From the NCBI GenBank assembly GCA_963734015.1, contig CAVTFG010000019.1, positions 1 through 64,000 of the forward strand: a DNA stretch of 64,000 bases. The letters run 5' to 3'. The notes under the pieces were generated by a model. It had not been told where the DNA came from, ran no database searches, and saw only the letters and a list, made by a program, of their open reading frames with translations. The position numbers and the translations under genes were made by a program. This document shows, one piece after another, positions 49,075-57,373 of the stretch (position 1 is its first letter; every line of letters starts with the position of its first letter). The DNA comes from JALZKA01 sp963734015. GTDB taxonomy: Bacteria > Actinomycetota > Thermoleophilia > Solirubrobacterales > 70-9.

Positions 49075-49970
49075 CAGCGCGCTTGCTCCGCGAGGCCCCA
49101 GCGGTCGAGGATCCGCGCCAGGGGGATCGTGATGCACAGGTAGAGCAGGGCGGCGGCCACGAGCGGGGTGTAGTCGAACCGGGACGCGGTCTCGATCTGA
49201 GCCGTGCGAAACGCCTCGCCGGTAACGCCGATGATCGCGAGCAGGGCGACGTCCTTCTGGAGCGCGATGAAGTCGTTCAGCAGCGGGGGGCCGATCCGCC
49301 GGATCGCCTGCGGCACGATCACGTGACGCAAGGCCTGCCCCTCGGTAAGTCCGACCGCCAGCGCCGCGTCACGCTGGCCGCGGTGGATCGAGTTGATGCC
49401 GGCACGGTAGACCTCGGCGACGTACGCGCTGTAACAGAGCGCGAGCGCGAACCCTCCGAGCACCACGGGCTCGGTCGGCAGCCAGTCCAGCGGTTGCGAG
49501 CCGTCTGCGCTCTCCCCCTGCGCCAGCGCGGGAACGCCGAACCCGATGAGGTAGACGAGCAGGATCACCGGGATCCCGCGGAAGACATCCGTGAAGACGA
49601 CGGCAAGCATCCGCAGCGGAAAAAGCGCGGGTCCCCTTGCCGTGCGGAGGATGGCGATCGCCAGGCCAAGGATCAGGACCACCACCTCCACGACGCAGAA
49701 CACGCGAATGTCGAGCCAGAACGCCCTGAGAACGTCAGGGAACGTTTCGGAGAACTCGCTCGCGTCGAAGAAGGACTCGCGGACCACGGGCCACCCCGGG
49801 CTCGTGAGCACGAGCGCCGCCAGCGCACCGAGTACGACGATCGTCGATACGGCGGCGATCGTGCCGCCGCGCAGCGCCCGCGCCCGGCGGGCCTCGGCCC
49901 GCTCGGCTCTTCGATCGGGCGCCTCCGACGCTACTCGAGCACCGGCGCCTTGGCCTTCTCGCTGATCCAC
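49074..49970 (-). CDS. Polar amino-acid ABC transporter permease
   Basis: A 298-residue HisM/GlnP-type permease. After a charged N terminus of about 35 residues there are about six helices. The EAA loop appears as GLTEGQALRHVIVPQAIRRIGPPLLNDFIALQKDVAL, preceded by AYVAEVYRAGINSIHRGQRDAA, a hallmark of this family. It starts with GTG at the complement of 49968-49970, overlapping the end of the binding-protein gene by about 40 bp. Confidence 0.93.
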   Translation of the reverse strand: MDQREGQGAGARVASEAPDRRAERAEARRARALRGGTIAAVSTIVVLGALAALVLTSPGWPVVRESFFDASEFSETFPDVLRAFWLDIRVFCVVEVVVLILGLAIAILRTARGPALFPLRMLAVVFTDVFRGIPVILLVYLIGFGVPALAQGESADGSQPLDWLPTEPVVLGGFALALCYSAYVAEVYRAGINSIHRGQRDAALAVGLTEGQALRHVIVPQAIRRIGPPLLNDFIALQKDVALLAIIGVTGEAFRTAQIETASRFDYTPLVAAALLYLCITIPLARILDRWGLAEQAR

Positions 49971-50803
49971 GTCTGCTCGATCTCGGCCAGCTCACCCGAC
50001 TCGCTCAGCGAGTCGACGGCGAACGAGACGCAGTCGGTCAGCGGCGAGTCCTTCTCGAGCAGGGCGCCCCATTCGTCGCCGCCCGGGGCGGAGAACTGGC
50101 CCACGATCGTGCCCTCGGGCACCTGAACCGCCGTCAGGAAGAAGGCCGTCGGGACGTCGACGACGATCGCGTCCACCTGCTCCTGCTTGAGCGCCGTGAC
50201 CACGTCGTTCGAGGTGTCGAATACCTGCGGCTCGGTGCTGGGCTGGATCGAGGCCTGGACGGCCTCGAGGCTGGTGGTCCCGATCTGGACGCCGAACTGG
50301 ACGTCCGCGAGGTCGGCGAGCGAGGTCGCCGAAGCCGCGTCGGAGCCCTTGAGCGCCACAACGGCCTGGTTCGCCGTGTAGTACGGCGACGAGAAGTCGA
50401 CTGCCTCGGCGCGCTTGGGCGAGATCGAGATCTGGTTGACGTCGAAGTCGAAGTCCTTGGGCCCGGGGGCGAAGGACGAGTTGAACGGCTCGACCACCCA
50501 CTCGACCTGGTTCTCCGCGAAGCCGAGCTGATCCGCGATCGCGTAGGCGACGGCGCTCTCGAAACCCTCCCCGTTGGTCGGGTCGTCGTCCTCGAAGTAG
50601 GGCGGGAACGCAGGGCTGTCGGTCGCCACGGTCAGCGTTCCCGAGTTCAGCGTGTCGAGCTGGTCGGCCTGGCAGTCCTCGGCGGTGACCGCGGCGGTCG
50701 TGGTCCCCTCGTCGCCCGAGTCGTCGTCGTCATCCCCGCATCCAGCAACCACCCCCAGGGCGGCGATCAGGAACAGCAACGAAAACATGCGGGTCAGCGA
50801 CAC
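49931..50803 (-). CDS. Amino-acid ABC transporter substrate-binding lipoprotein
   Basis: A 290-residue family 3 solute-binding protein. Lipobox LGVVAGC at the end of the signal peptide anchors it outside; an Asp-rich linker follows. The fold is marked by LTVATDSPAFPPYF, EGFESAVAYAIADQLGF, VDFSSPYYTANQAVVAL, VQIGTTSLEAV and VDAIVVDVPTAFFL. The GTG start (50803) has GAGGGG 8-9 nt upstream. It delivers a polar amino acid to the permease/ATPase encoded downstream. Confidence 0.92.
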   Translation of the reverse strand: MSLTRMFSLLFLIAALGVVAGCGDDDDDSGDEGTTTAAVTAEDCQADQLDTLNSGTLTVATDSPAFPPYFEDDDPTNGEGFESAVAYAIADQLGFAENQVEWVVEPFNSSFAPGPKDFDFDVNQISISPKRAEAVDFSSPYYTANQAVVALKGSDAASATSLADLADVQFGVQIGTTSLEAVQASIQPSTEPQVFDTSNDVVTALKQEQVDAIVVDVPTAFFLTAVQVPEGTIVGQFSAPGGDEWGALLEKDSPLTDCVSFAVDSLSESGELAEIEQTWISEKAKAPVLE

Positions 50804-50838
50804 AGCAAATCCCCTCGGGTCGAAAGTCCGACGGCGGG

Positions 50839-50844
50839 ATGCTA
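50839..50844 (-). promoter_or_regulatory. Candidate -10 box of the amino-acid importer operon
   Basis: On the minus strand TAGCAT lies about 35 nt before the GTG start, leaving room for the GAGGGG ribosome binding site. Confidence 0.35.
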
Positions 50845-50861
50845 CATCTGACCCGACTTGG

Positions 50862-51023
50862 GAACGCACACGCCTCAACGCGTTCACCGTGGACGTCGCC
50901 TTCAAGCGCCCGATCCTGCTGCCCTCCAAGGTCACGTTCTCCTCGGCCGACGACGCCTCGGCGTTCGGTGTGCGCTCGGCCCGCGACGACACGCCGCACC
51001 TGGCCGGGTCGATCAGGCTCTGA
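50862..51023 (+). pseudogene. C-terminal remnant of a MaoC-like (R)-hydratase
   Basis: A plus-strand frame without a plausible start reads NAFTVDVAFKRPILLPSKVTF, then FGVRSARDDTPHLAGSIRL and a TGA at 51021. This resembles the last strands of MaoC/PaaZ-type hydratases (DVxFxKPxxLPxxV...GxPHLxGxVR). The catalytic hot-dog half is missing and the sequence upstream is the promoter of the importer operon. A gene fragment is the simplest reading. Confidence 0.5.
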
Positions 51024-51690
51024 GGCTGCCGCGCAGCAGCAGGTAGCGGCCCGCGATCTGGACGCCGTCCAGGGCGTCGTTGCATGACGACAGCAGGCGG
51101 TCGAACGACGGCCGAAGCTCGTCGAGCCGGGACAGGGGAAATGGCAGCCCCGCGGTGATCGCGGTGAACGCCGCGTCCGGATCCGGAAACGAGAGCCGGA
51201 CCGTTCGCGTGCGAACCTCGAGGTCGGTCAGGACCGCTCCAAGGCGCCGGGTCGCGGTCTCAGCGCGCCCCCACTCCGATGGGCTCGGGATTCCCACCGG
51301 CAGCGGCGCTATCTGCTCCGCGAACTCGAACAGGCGCCCCGGCAGCCCGCGCGGGACCCAGGTCGCGATCGCCACCACTCCGCCCGGCGCGGCCGATCTC
51401 GCAAGCTCGGCGACCGCGCGCTCAGGCTCCGGGTCGAGCGCGATCGCGAACGCCGAGGTGACCGGCGTGCTGCCGGCGAAGTCTCCGAGCGCTCGCATGA
51501 CGGGCGCAATGGCGGCCCGGAGCGCCACCTGGCCGGGGTGCGTCGACAGACCGGCGATCGCGGCGCGCCGGGCCGCCACGCCGGTTGGATCGCGAACCGC
51601 CGGCGGCGGCCTGAGCCTCAGCAGGGCGCGCCGGGTGATCGCTCCCGAGTCGGCCGGGCGGGGCGGCCTGGTGTAGAGGTCGCGCGGCAT
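51013..51690 (-). CDS. Methyltransferase-like protein lacking the SAM-binding motif, probably degenerate
   Basis: A 225-residue frame. The C-terminal about 150 residues (AVAELARSAAPGGVVAIATWVPRGLPGRLFEFAEQIAPLP, then PSPSEWGRAETATRRLGAVLTDLEVRTRTVRLSFPD) look like the second half of a class I SAM methyltransferase. The first half, where the GxGxG motif should be, is Arg/Pro-rich and unlike the family (MPRDLYTRPPRPADSG). Its 3' end overlaps the MaoC remnant by 11 bp. Either an N-terminally replaced pseudogene or a divergent protein. Confidence 0.5.
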   Translation of the reverse strand: MPRDLYTRPPRPADSGAITRRALLRLRPPPAVRDPTGVAARRAAIAGLSTHPGQVALRAAIAPVMRALGDFAGSTPVTSAFAIALDPEPERAVAELARSAAPGGVVAIATWVPRGLPGRLFEFAEQIAPLPVGIPSPSEWGRAETATRRLGAVLTDLEVRTRTVRLSFPDPDAAFTAITAGLPFPLSRLDELRPSFDRLLSSCNDALDGVQIAGRYLLLRGSLRA

Positions 51691-51743
51691 CCGGCGGCGA
51701 TCGTAGGTCGATCCGGGCGGATTTCCAGGGCGATAACAGTTGA

Positions 51744-51770
51744 TTCACGGGTTGGTCACCACGCGTTCAC
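51744..51770 (+). promoter_or_regulatory. Candidate PHO box (PhoP-binding direct repeats) before the PhoX gene
   Basis: TTCAC at 51744, GTCAC at 51755 and TTCAC at 51766 recur with an exact 11-bp period, two of them extended to TTCACGGGT. Actinobacterial PHO boxes are 11-bp direct repeats with a GTTCAC core. The array ends 65 bp before the PhoX-like gene. Confidence 0.6.
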
Positions 51771-51835
51771 GGGTCCCGGGCGGAGAACGGCGATAAGGGA
51801 TCTCTCAAGGCAAGCAACTCGGCAGGGAGGACTCG

Positions 51836-53251
51836 ATGTCCGTTCAGCTCACCCGTAGGCGGTTCGTTGAAGGATCCGCGGCACTCGGCGCAGGGCTCAC
51901 GCTCGGTGGCCCGATCTCGGCGCTCGCGGCCCGCTCCAAGAACACGAAGGCCAGCCGGCGCACGGTCGGCTACGGCCAGCTGGCCCCGACTCCGGAACGG
52001 GACACCGGAGTCGAGTGGCTCGAGCTGCCGCCGGGCTTTCGGTACCGGATCATCAGCCGCCAGGGAGAGCCGATGGACGACGGCAACCCGACGCCCGGGA
52101 TCTTCGACGGCATGGCGGCATACGACGGGCCCGGCTCGACCACGATCCTGATCCGCAACCACGAGAACCGCTCGCGCGCGGGCGAGATTCCGGTCGTCGT
52201 CCCGCGGAGCAGGCAGTACGACCGCGACCCCGTGACGCGCGGCGGCAACACCAAGCTGGTCGTCTCGAGGCAGCGCGAGCTGCTCGGGAGCTTTGCGGTC
52301 CTCGGCGGGACCCACACGAACTGCGCCGGCGGGGCCACCCCGTGGGACACCTGGATCACCTGCGAGGAGATCTTCAATTACGGCTCCGTTGAGGCGAACG
52401 CGGCACCGCCCGGCACGCCGCACGGCTACGCCTTCGAGGTGCCGGCCGACGCGGACGGGCCGGCCAGCCCGCTCGAGATCAACGACGCCGGGCGGTTCTC
52501 GCACGAGGCGGTGGCCTGGCTCGACGGCGTGCTGTACGAGACCGAGGACCGCGGCGACGCGTGCTTCTACCGGTTCCTTCCCAGCCGGCAACCGCGCGAG
52601 TTCGGCGACCTCGCGGCGTTCGGCGGCAGGCTCGAGGCGCTGGTCGTCAGGGGGCGGCCGAACTTCGACATGGACACCGCCAACCCCGGCGAGGAGTATC
52701 AGGTCGAATGGGTCGAGATCGACGACCCGGATCCGGCGGCGGACACCGTGCGGGTCCAAGCACAGGAGAAGGGCGCGGCGATCTTCACTCGCACCGAGGG
52801 GATCTGGCCGACCGAGCGGCGCGTCTACTTCGACTGCACGTCGGGCGGCGAGGCCGGGCTGGGGCAGCTCTGGGAGCTCACGCCGCGCGGCCGGGATGGC
52901 GGGCAACTGCGGCTGATCTACGAGTCGACGTCGGTCGACGACCTCGAGGGGCCGGACAACCTGGTCGTCGTGCCGGCGACCGGCCACGTGTTCCTCCAGG
53001 AGGACGCGGAGGACGTCCAGTTCGTCCGCGGCGTGGACCGGCGGGGCCGGATCTACGACTTCGTCAAGACGCTCCGCAACAACTTCGAGTTCTGCGGCGG
53101 CTGCTTCAGCCCGGACGGAAGGACGTTCTTCCTGAACCAGCAGGGCGGCAGGCAGGACGGCGGCCCCGACGGGACCGACCCCCTCAACCCGCCCGACGAG
53201 AGCACCGCGGTCACGTACGCGATCTGGGGGCCGTTCGGCGAGCTGGACTGA
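51836..53251 (+). CDS. phoX: Tat-exported PhoX-family phosphatase (DUF839)
   Basis: A 471-residue protein. The twin-arginine signal TRRRFVEGSAALGAGL directs export of a folded enzyme. PhoX hallmarks: ILIRNHENRS, LGGTHTNCAGGATPWDTWITCEEI (the Cys and the metal-site region), SHEAVAWLDGVLYETEDRGD and FEFCGGCFSPDGRTFFLNQQ. PhoX enzymes are calcium/iron-dependent alkaline phosphatases that release phosphate from organic esters. The upstream PHO box supports induction by phosphate starvation. Some DUF839 proteins have other roles, so activity is inferred. Confidence 0.87.
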   Translation: MSVQLTRRRFVEGSAALGAGLTLGGPISALAARSKNTKASRRTVGYGQLAPTPERDTGVEWLELPPGFRYRIISRQGEPMDDGNPTPGIFDGMAAYDGPGSTTILIRNHENRSRAGEIPVVVPRSRQYDRDPVTRGGNTKLVVSRQRELLGSFAVLGGTHTNCAGGATPWDTWITCEEIFNYGSVEANAAPPGTPHGYAFEVPADADGPASPLEINDAGRFSHEAVAWLDGVLYETEDRGDACFYRFLPSRQPREFGDLAAFGGRLEALVVRGRPNFDMDTANPGEEYQVEWVEIDDPDPAADTVRVQAQEKGAAIFTRTEGIWPTERRVYFDCTSGGEAGLGQLWELTPRGRDGGQLRLIYESTSVDDLEGPDNLVVVPATGHVFLQEDAEDVQFVRGVDRRGRIYDFVKTLRNNFEFCGGCFSPDGRTFFLNQQGGRQDGGPDGTDPLNPPDESTAVTYAIWGPFGELD

Positions 53252-53323
53252 GCGGCCGCCGAAACCCCCCGGATGGCGGGGGCGCCGAGCCCGCGCTGCC
53301 GGTAGCTGCGGAACCCCAATCGC

Positions 53324-53329
53324 TAGGGT
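53324..53329 (+). promoter_or_regulatory. Candidate -10 box of aceE (leaderless type)
   Basis: TAGGGT ends 8 nt before the GTG start at 53338. Confidence 0.45.
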
Positions 53330-53337
53330 GAGCCGCA

Positions 53338-55977
53338 GTGGCGGACATCGACGCTGTCGAGACTGAGGAGTGGCTGGAAGCCCTTGACGCGGTCGTCAAA
53401 CACGACGGTCCGCGGCGTGCGCATGACCTCGTAGAGCGGGTCATCGAGCGCGCCCGGCTGAAGGGCGCCGCAATCGAGCACGTCGGGCCGACGCCCTACG
53501 TCAACACGATCCATGTCGAGGACGAGCCGCCGCTCCCCGGCGACCCCGGGTTGGAGCGGCGAGTGCGCTCGCTGATCCGCTGGAACGCGATCGCGATGAT
53601 CCTCCGCGCGAACAAGGAGTCGTCGGAACTGGGCGGGCACATCGCCAGCTACCAATCCGCGGCGCTCCTCTACGAGATCGGGTTCAACCATTTCTGGCAT
53701 GCGCCCTCGGACGATCACGGCGGCGACCTCATCTACATCCAGGGGCACTCGTCGCCGGGGATCTACGCCCGGGCGTTCCTCGAGGGCCGGCTGTCCGAAG
53801 AGGAGCTCGAGGGTTACCGCCAGGAGGTATCACGACCGGGCGGCCTCAGCTCCTATCCGCACCCGTGGCTGATGCCCGACTTCTGGCAATTCCCGACCGT
53901 CTCGATGGGGCTGGGTCCGATCATGGCGATCTACCAGGCCCGGTTCATGCGCTACCTCACCGATCGCGGGGTGCTCAACACGAACGGGCGCAAGGTCTGG
54001 TGCTTCCTCGGCGACGGGGAAACCGACGAGCCGGAGTCGCTCGGCGCGATCTCACTCGCAGGCCGCGAGGAGCTGAGCAACCTCGTCTTCGTCATCAACT
54101 GCAACCTGCAGCGCCTCGACGGCCCCGTGCACGGGAACGGGAAGATCATCCAGGTGCTCGAGACGATCTTCCGCGGGGCGGGGTGGAACGTCGTCAAGGT
54201 CATCTGGGGCGATCGCTGGGATCCACTGCTCGAGGCCGACGAGAACGGCCTGCTCGTCCGGCGCATGGAAGAGGCCGTCGACGGCGAGTACCAGACCTAC
54301 AAGGCCCGCAGCGGGGCGTTCGTTCGTGAGAAGTTCTTCGGGAAGTACCCCGAGCTGGCGGAGCGGGTCAAGGACATGACGGACGACGAGATCTGGGATC
54401 TGAACCGCGGGGGGCACGACGCGAAGAAGGTCTACGCCGCATACGCCGCCGCCCAGTCCGCAACGCGCCGTCCCACGGTGATCCTCGCGAAGACGATCAA
54501 GGGCTACGGGATGGGCGAGGCCGGCGAGGGCCAGAACATCACCCACCAGCAGAAGAAGATGAACGAGCAGGCGTTGTTCGCCTTCCGCGACCGGTTCGAC
54601 CTGGGCATCTCCGACGACGAGGTCAGCGACATCGCGTTCCACAAGCCGGCCGACGACTCGCCCGAGATCCGCTATCTCCAGGAACGCCGCCGGGCGCTGG
54701 GCGGCTACCTGCCGGCACGTCGGCGCAAGGTGGACGAGCCGCTCCCGGTCCCGCCGTTGGAGACCTTCCAGTCGCAACTCGACGGCACCGGGGAGCGCGA
54801 GATCTCGACCACGATGGCCTTCGTCCGCGTGCTCGCGGCGCTGCTACGCGACAAGACCCTGGGCCCCCGCGTAGTCCCGATCGTCCCCGACGAATCGCGC
54901 ACGTTCGGGATGGAGGGCATGTTCCGCCAGCTCGGGATCTACTCGCACGTGGGCCAGCTGTATGAGCCCGAGGACGCCGGCTCGCTGATGTTCTACCGCG
55001 AGGACCAGAAGGGCCAGGTCCTCCAGGAGGGGATCACCGAGGCGGGCGCTTTCTCCTCGTGGATCGCCGCCGCCACGTCCTACTCGAACCACGACGTGCA
55101 GATGATCCCCTTCTACGCCTTCTACTCCATGTTCGGGTTCCAGCGGGTCGGCGACCTGGCCTGGGCGGCGGGCGACAACCGCGCGCGGGGATTCCTGCTC
55201 GGCGGGACCGCGGGCCGCACGACGCTGAACGGCGAGGGCCTGCAGCACGAGGACGGGCACAGCCACCTGCTGTCCTCGACGGTGCCGAACTGCATTTCGT
55301 ACGACCCCGCCTACGCATACGAGGTCGCCGTGATCATCCAGGACGGCCTACGGCGCATGATCGGCGAGCAGGAGGACGTCTTCTTCTACCTCACGATCAT
55401 GAACGAGAACTACCGCCATCCGCCGCTGCCCGAGGGAGCCGAGGAGGGGATCCTGCGCGGCATGCACCGGGTGCGCGAGATCGACGGCGCGAAGGTGCGC
55501 TTGCTCGGCTCGGGAACGATCCTGCGCGAGGTCGAGGCGGCGGCCGAGCTGCTCGGCCAGGACTTCGAGATCCCGGCCGAGGTCTGGAGCGTGACCAGCT
55601 ACACCGAGCTTCGCCGCGACGGTCTGGCCCGCGACCGCGAGGAGCGCCTCCATGGCGAGGCCGATGAGCCCTGGGTGGCGCGATCCCTGGGCGGGAGCTC
55701 GGCGCCGGTGGTCGCCGCGACCGACTACATGAAGGCGCTCCCCGACGGGGTTCGCGCCTGGGTGCCGGGGCGCTTCGAAGTCCTTGGCACGGACGGATTC
55801 GGCCGCAGCGACTTCCGCAAGCATCTGCGCCGGTTCTTCGAGGTCGACCGCCATCACGTCGTGGTCGCCGCCCTCGATGCGCTGGCGGTCGAGGGGGAGA
55901 TCGAGCGGTCGGTAGTCGACGACGCGATCTCGACCTACGGCATCGACCCGAACGCTTCCGACCCCGCTGTGAGCTGA
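53338..55977 (+). CDS. aceE: Pyruvate dehydrogenase E1 component, homodimeric
   Basis: An 879-residue thiamine-diphosphate enzyme that decarboxylates pyruvate and reductively acetylates the E2 lipoyl group. The ThDP motif appears as FLGDGETDEPESLGAISLAGREELSNLVFVINCNLQRLDG (GDGE...NCN). Other landmarks: SSYPHPWLMPDFWQFPTVSMGLGPI, the activating Glu region ITEAGAFSSWIAAATSYSNHDVQMIPFYAFYSMFGFQRVGDL, and LEGEGLQHEDGHSH-like NGEGLQHEDGHSHLL. Full length for the AceE family (about 880-900). GTG start by -10 spacing. The stop overlaps the E2 ATG. Confidence 0.96.
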   Translation: MADIDAVETEEWLEALDAVVKHDGPRRAHDLVERVIERARLKGAAIEHVGPTPYVNTIHVEDEPPLPGDPGLERRVRSLIRWNAIAMILRANKESSELGGHIASYQSAALLYEIGFNHFWHAPSDDHGGDLIYIQGHSSPGIYARAFLEGRLSEEELEGYRQEVSRPGGLSSYPHPWLMPDFWQFPTVSMGLGPIMAIYQARFMRYLTDRGVLNTNGRKVWCFLGDGETDEPESLGAISLAGREELSNLVFVINCNLQRLDGPVHGNGKIIQVLETIFRGAGWNVVKVIWGDRWDPLLEADENGLLVRRMEEAVDGEYQTYKARSGAFVREKFFGKYPELAERVKDMTDDEIWDLNRGGHDAKKVYAAYAAAQSATRRPTVILAKTIKGYGMGEAGEGQNITHQQKKMNEQALFAFRDRFDLGISDDEVSDIAFHKPADDSPEIRYLQERRRALGGYLPARRRKVDEPLPVPPLETFQSQLDGTGEREISTTMAFVRVLAALLRDKTLGPRVVPIVPDESRTFGMEGMFRQLGIYSHVGQLYEPEDAGSLMFYREDQKGQVLQEGITEAGAFSSWIAAATSYSNHDVQMIPFYAFYSMFGFQRVGDLAWAAGDNRARGFLLGGTAGRTTLNGEGLQHEDGHSHLLSSTVPNCISYDPAYAYEVAVIIQDGLRRMIGEQEDVFFYLTIMNENYRHPPLPEGAEEGILRGMHRVREIDGAKVRLLGSGTILREVEAAAELLGQDFEIPAEVWSVTSYTELRRDGLARDREERLHGEADEPWVARSLGGSSAPVVAATDYMKALPDGVRAWVPGRFEVLGTDGFGRSDFRKHLRRFFEVDRHHVVVAALDALAVEGEIERSVVDDAISTYGIDPNASDPAVS

Positions 55978-57324
55978 TGGCGGATTCGCGCGACGTCACC
56001 GTTCCCGATATCGGCGATTTCGAAGGCGTGCCGGTGATCGAGATCCTGGTCGCCGCGGGCGACGAGGTCGCGGTCGAGCAGCCGCTGGTGACGCTCGAAT
56101 CCGACAAGGCGACGATGGACGTGCCGGCGCCGTTCGCGGGGAAGGTGGCGGAGCTGAAGGTCTCGGTGGGGGACGAGGTCTCGGAAGGGTCGGTGTTGAT
56201 GGTGGTCGAGGCTTCCGAGGGTGGCCAGGACGCGACCGCCGACCGCGAGGAGCCCAGCGCCGACGCCGAGGAGGGCGCCGACGCTGGTGGAGGCAGTGAC
56301 GGCGACGAAGCCGCAGCGGCCCCCGAGGCCGCTCCGCAGGCCGAGGCCGCAGCGCCTCCCGTCGCCGAACGACGTGGAACCCGGACATAGTGTCCGGCAA
56401 GCCGACGCTCGGCAGGACGGGGCTGGGGATGGGCCGGTGTACGCGAGTCCCGCGGTGCGGCGGATGGCTCGTGAGATGGGGGTAGGGCTCCAGGGTGTCC
56501 AGGGTTCCGGCCGCAAGGGCAGGATCACGAAGGACGATGTGAAGCAGGCAAAGGAGCGGCCGGCGGCAGCTCCGGGCGAGGGTGCTGCGATCCCCGGGCT
56601 GAACCTCGCGCCCTGGCCGAAGGTCGACTACGCGAAGTACGGCGAGATCGAGCGCGTGCCGCTCTCGCGGATCAAGAAGATCAGCGGCCCGAACGTCGCC
56701 CGGAACTGGGTCGTGATTCCGCACGTGACCCACAACGACGAGGCGGACATCACCGACCTCGAGGCGTTCCGCAAGCAGATCAATGCCGAGCAGCAGGACG
56801 TGAAGGTGACGATGGTCGCGCTCCTGGTGAAGGCGTGCGTCGGCTCGCTCAAGCAGTTCCCGGACTTCAATTCGTCGCTGGACGGTGACGAGCTGGTGAT
56901 CAAGCGGTACTACAACATCGGCTTCGCGGCCGACACCCCGCAGGGGCTGATGGTCCCGGTCATCAAGGACGCCGACCGCAAGGGTCTGCTCGAGATCGCG
57001 GCCGACCTGACCGAGCTGTCGGGCAAGGCGCGCGAGGGCAAGATCTCAGCCGAGGAGATGCGGGGCTCCACCTTCACGATCTCGTCGCTGGGCGGCATCG
57101 GCGGGACGAGCTTCACCCCGATCGTGAACGCCCCTGACGTGGCGATCCTGGGCGTCACCCGGTCGCAGATGAAGCCCGTCTGGGATGGCGAGGAATTCAA
57201 GCCCCGGCTGATGCTGCCGCTCTCGCTCTCGTACGACCACCGCGTGATCGACGGCGCCGCCGGGGCGCGGTTCGTCGCCCACCTCGCCGGCGAGCTTGCC
57301 GACCTGCGGAGGGTTCTTCTGTGA
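55977..57324 (+). CDS. Dihydrolipoamide acetyltransferase (E2) with a frameshift in the linker
   Basis: Frame 1 (55977-56390) encodes a lipoyl domain: VTVPDIGDFEGVPVIEI with the lipoyl Lys in LESDKATMDVP, then an Ala/Glu-rich linker ending in TAG. The rest of E2 is in the next frame: the E1/E3-binding domain (VYASPAVRRMAREMGVGLQGVQGSGRKGRITKDDV) and the catalytic domain (ITDLEAFRKQIN..., SYDHRVIDGAAGARF with active-site His, FTISSLGGIGGTSFTPI). A +1 change between about 56345 and 56388 would join them. Two palindromes sit at the junction. It is either an assembly indel, a disruption, or synthesis as two polypeptides. Confidence 0.85.
56381..56413 (+). repeat. Pair of palindromes at the E2 frame junction
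   Basis: CCGGACA-TAG-TGTCCGG (56381-56397) is a perfect 7-bp inverted repeat whose loop is the stop codon of the lipoyl frame. GCCGA-CGC-TCGGC (56401-56413) follows 3 nt later. Confidence 0.5.
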
Positions 57325-57369
57325 GGCGGAGCGGAGCGAAGCCGAGCCCCGCCGCTTTAGAGGCGGCTT
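57322..57369 (-). repeat. Dispersed palindromic repeat, copy 6 (inverted, between E2 and E3)
   Basis: On the minus strand it reads AAGCCGCCTCTAAAGCGGCG, GGGCTCGGCTTCG and CTCCGCCTCA. Its plus-strand end TGAGGCGGAG supplies the E2 stop codon, and the E3 ATG begins 4 nt after its other end. Confidence 0.7.
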
Positions 57370-57373
57370 GTTG

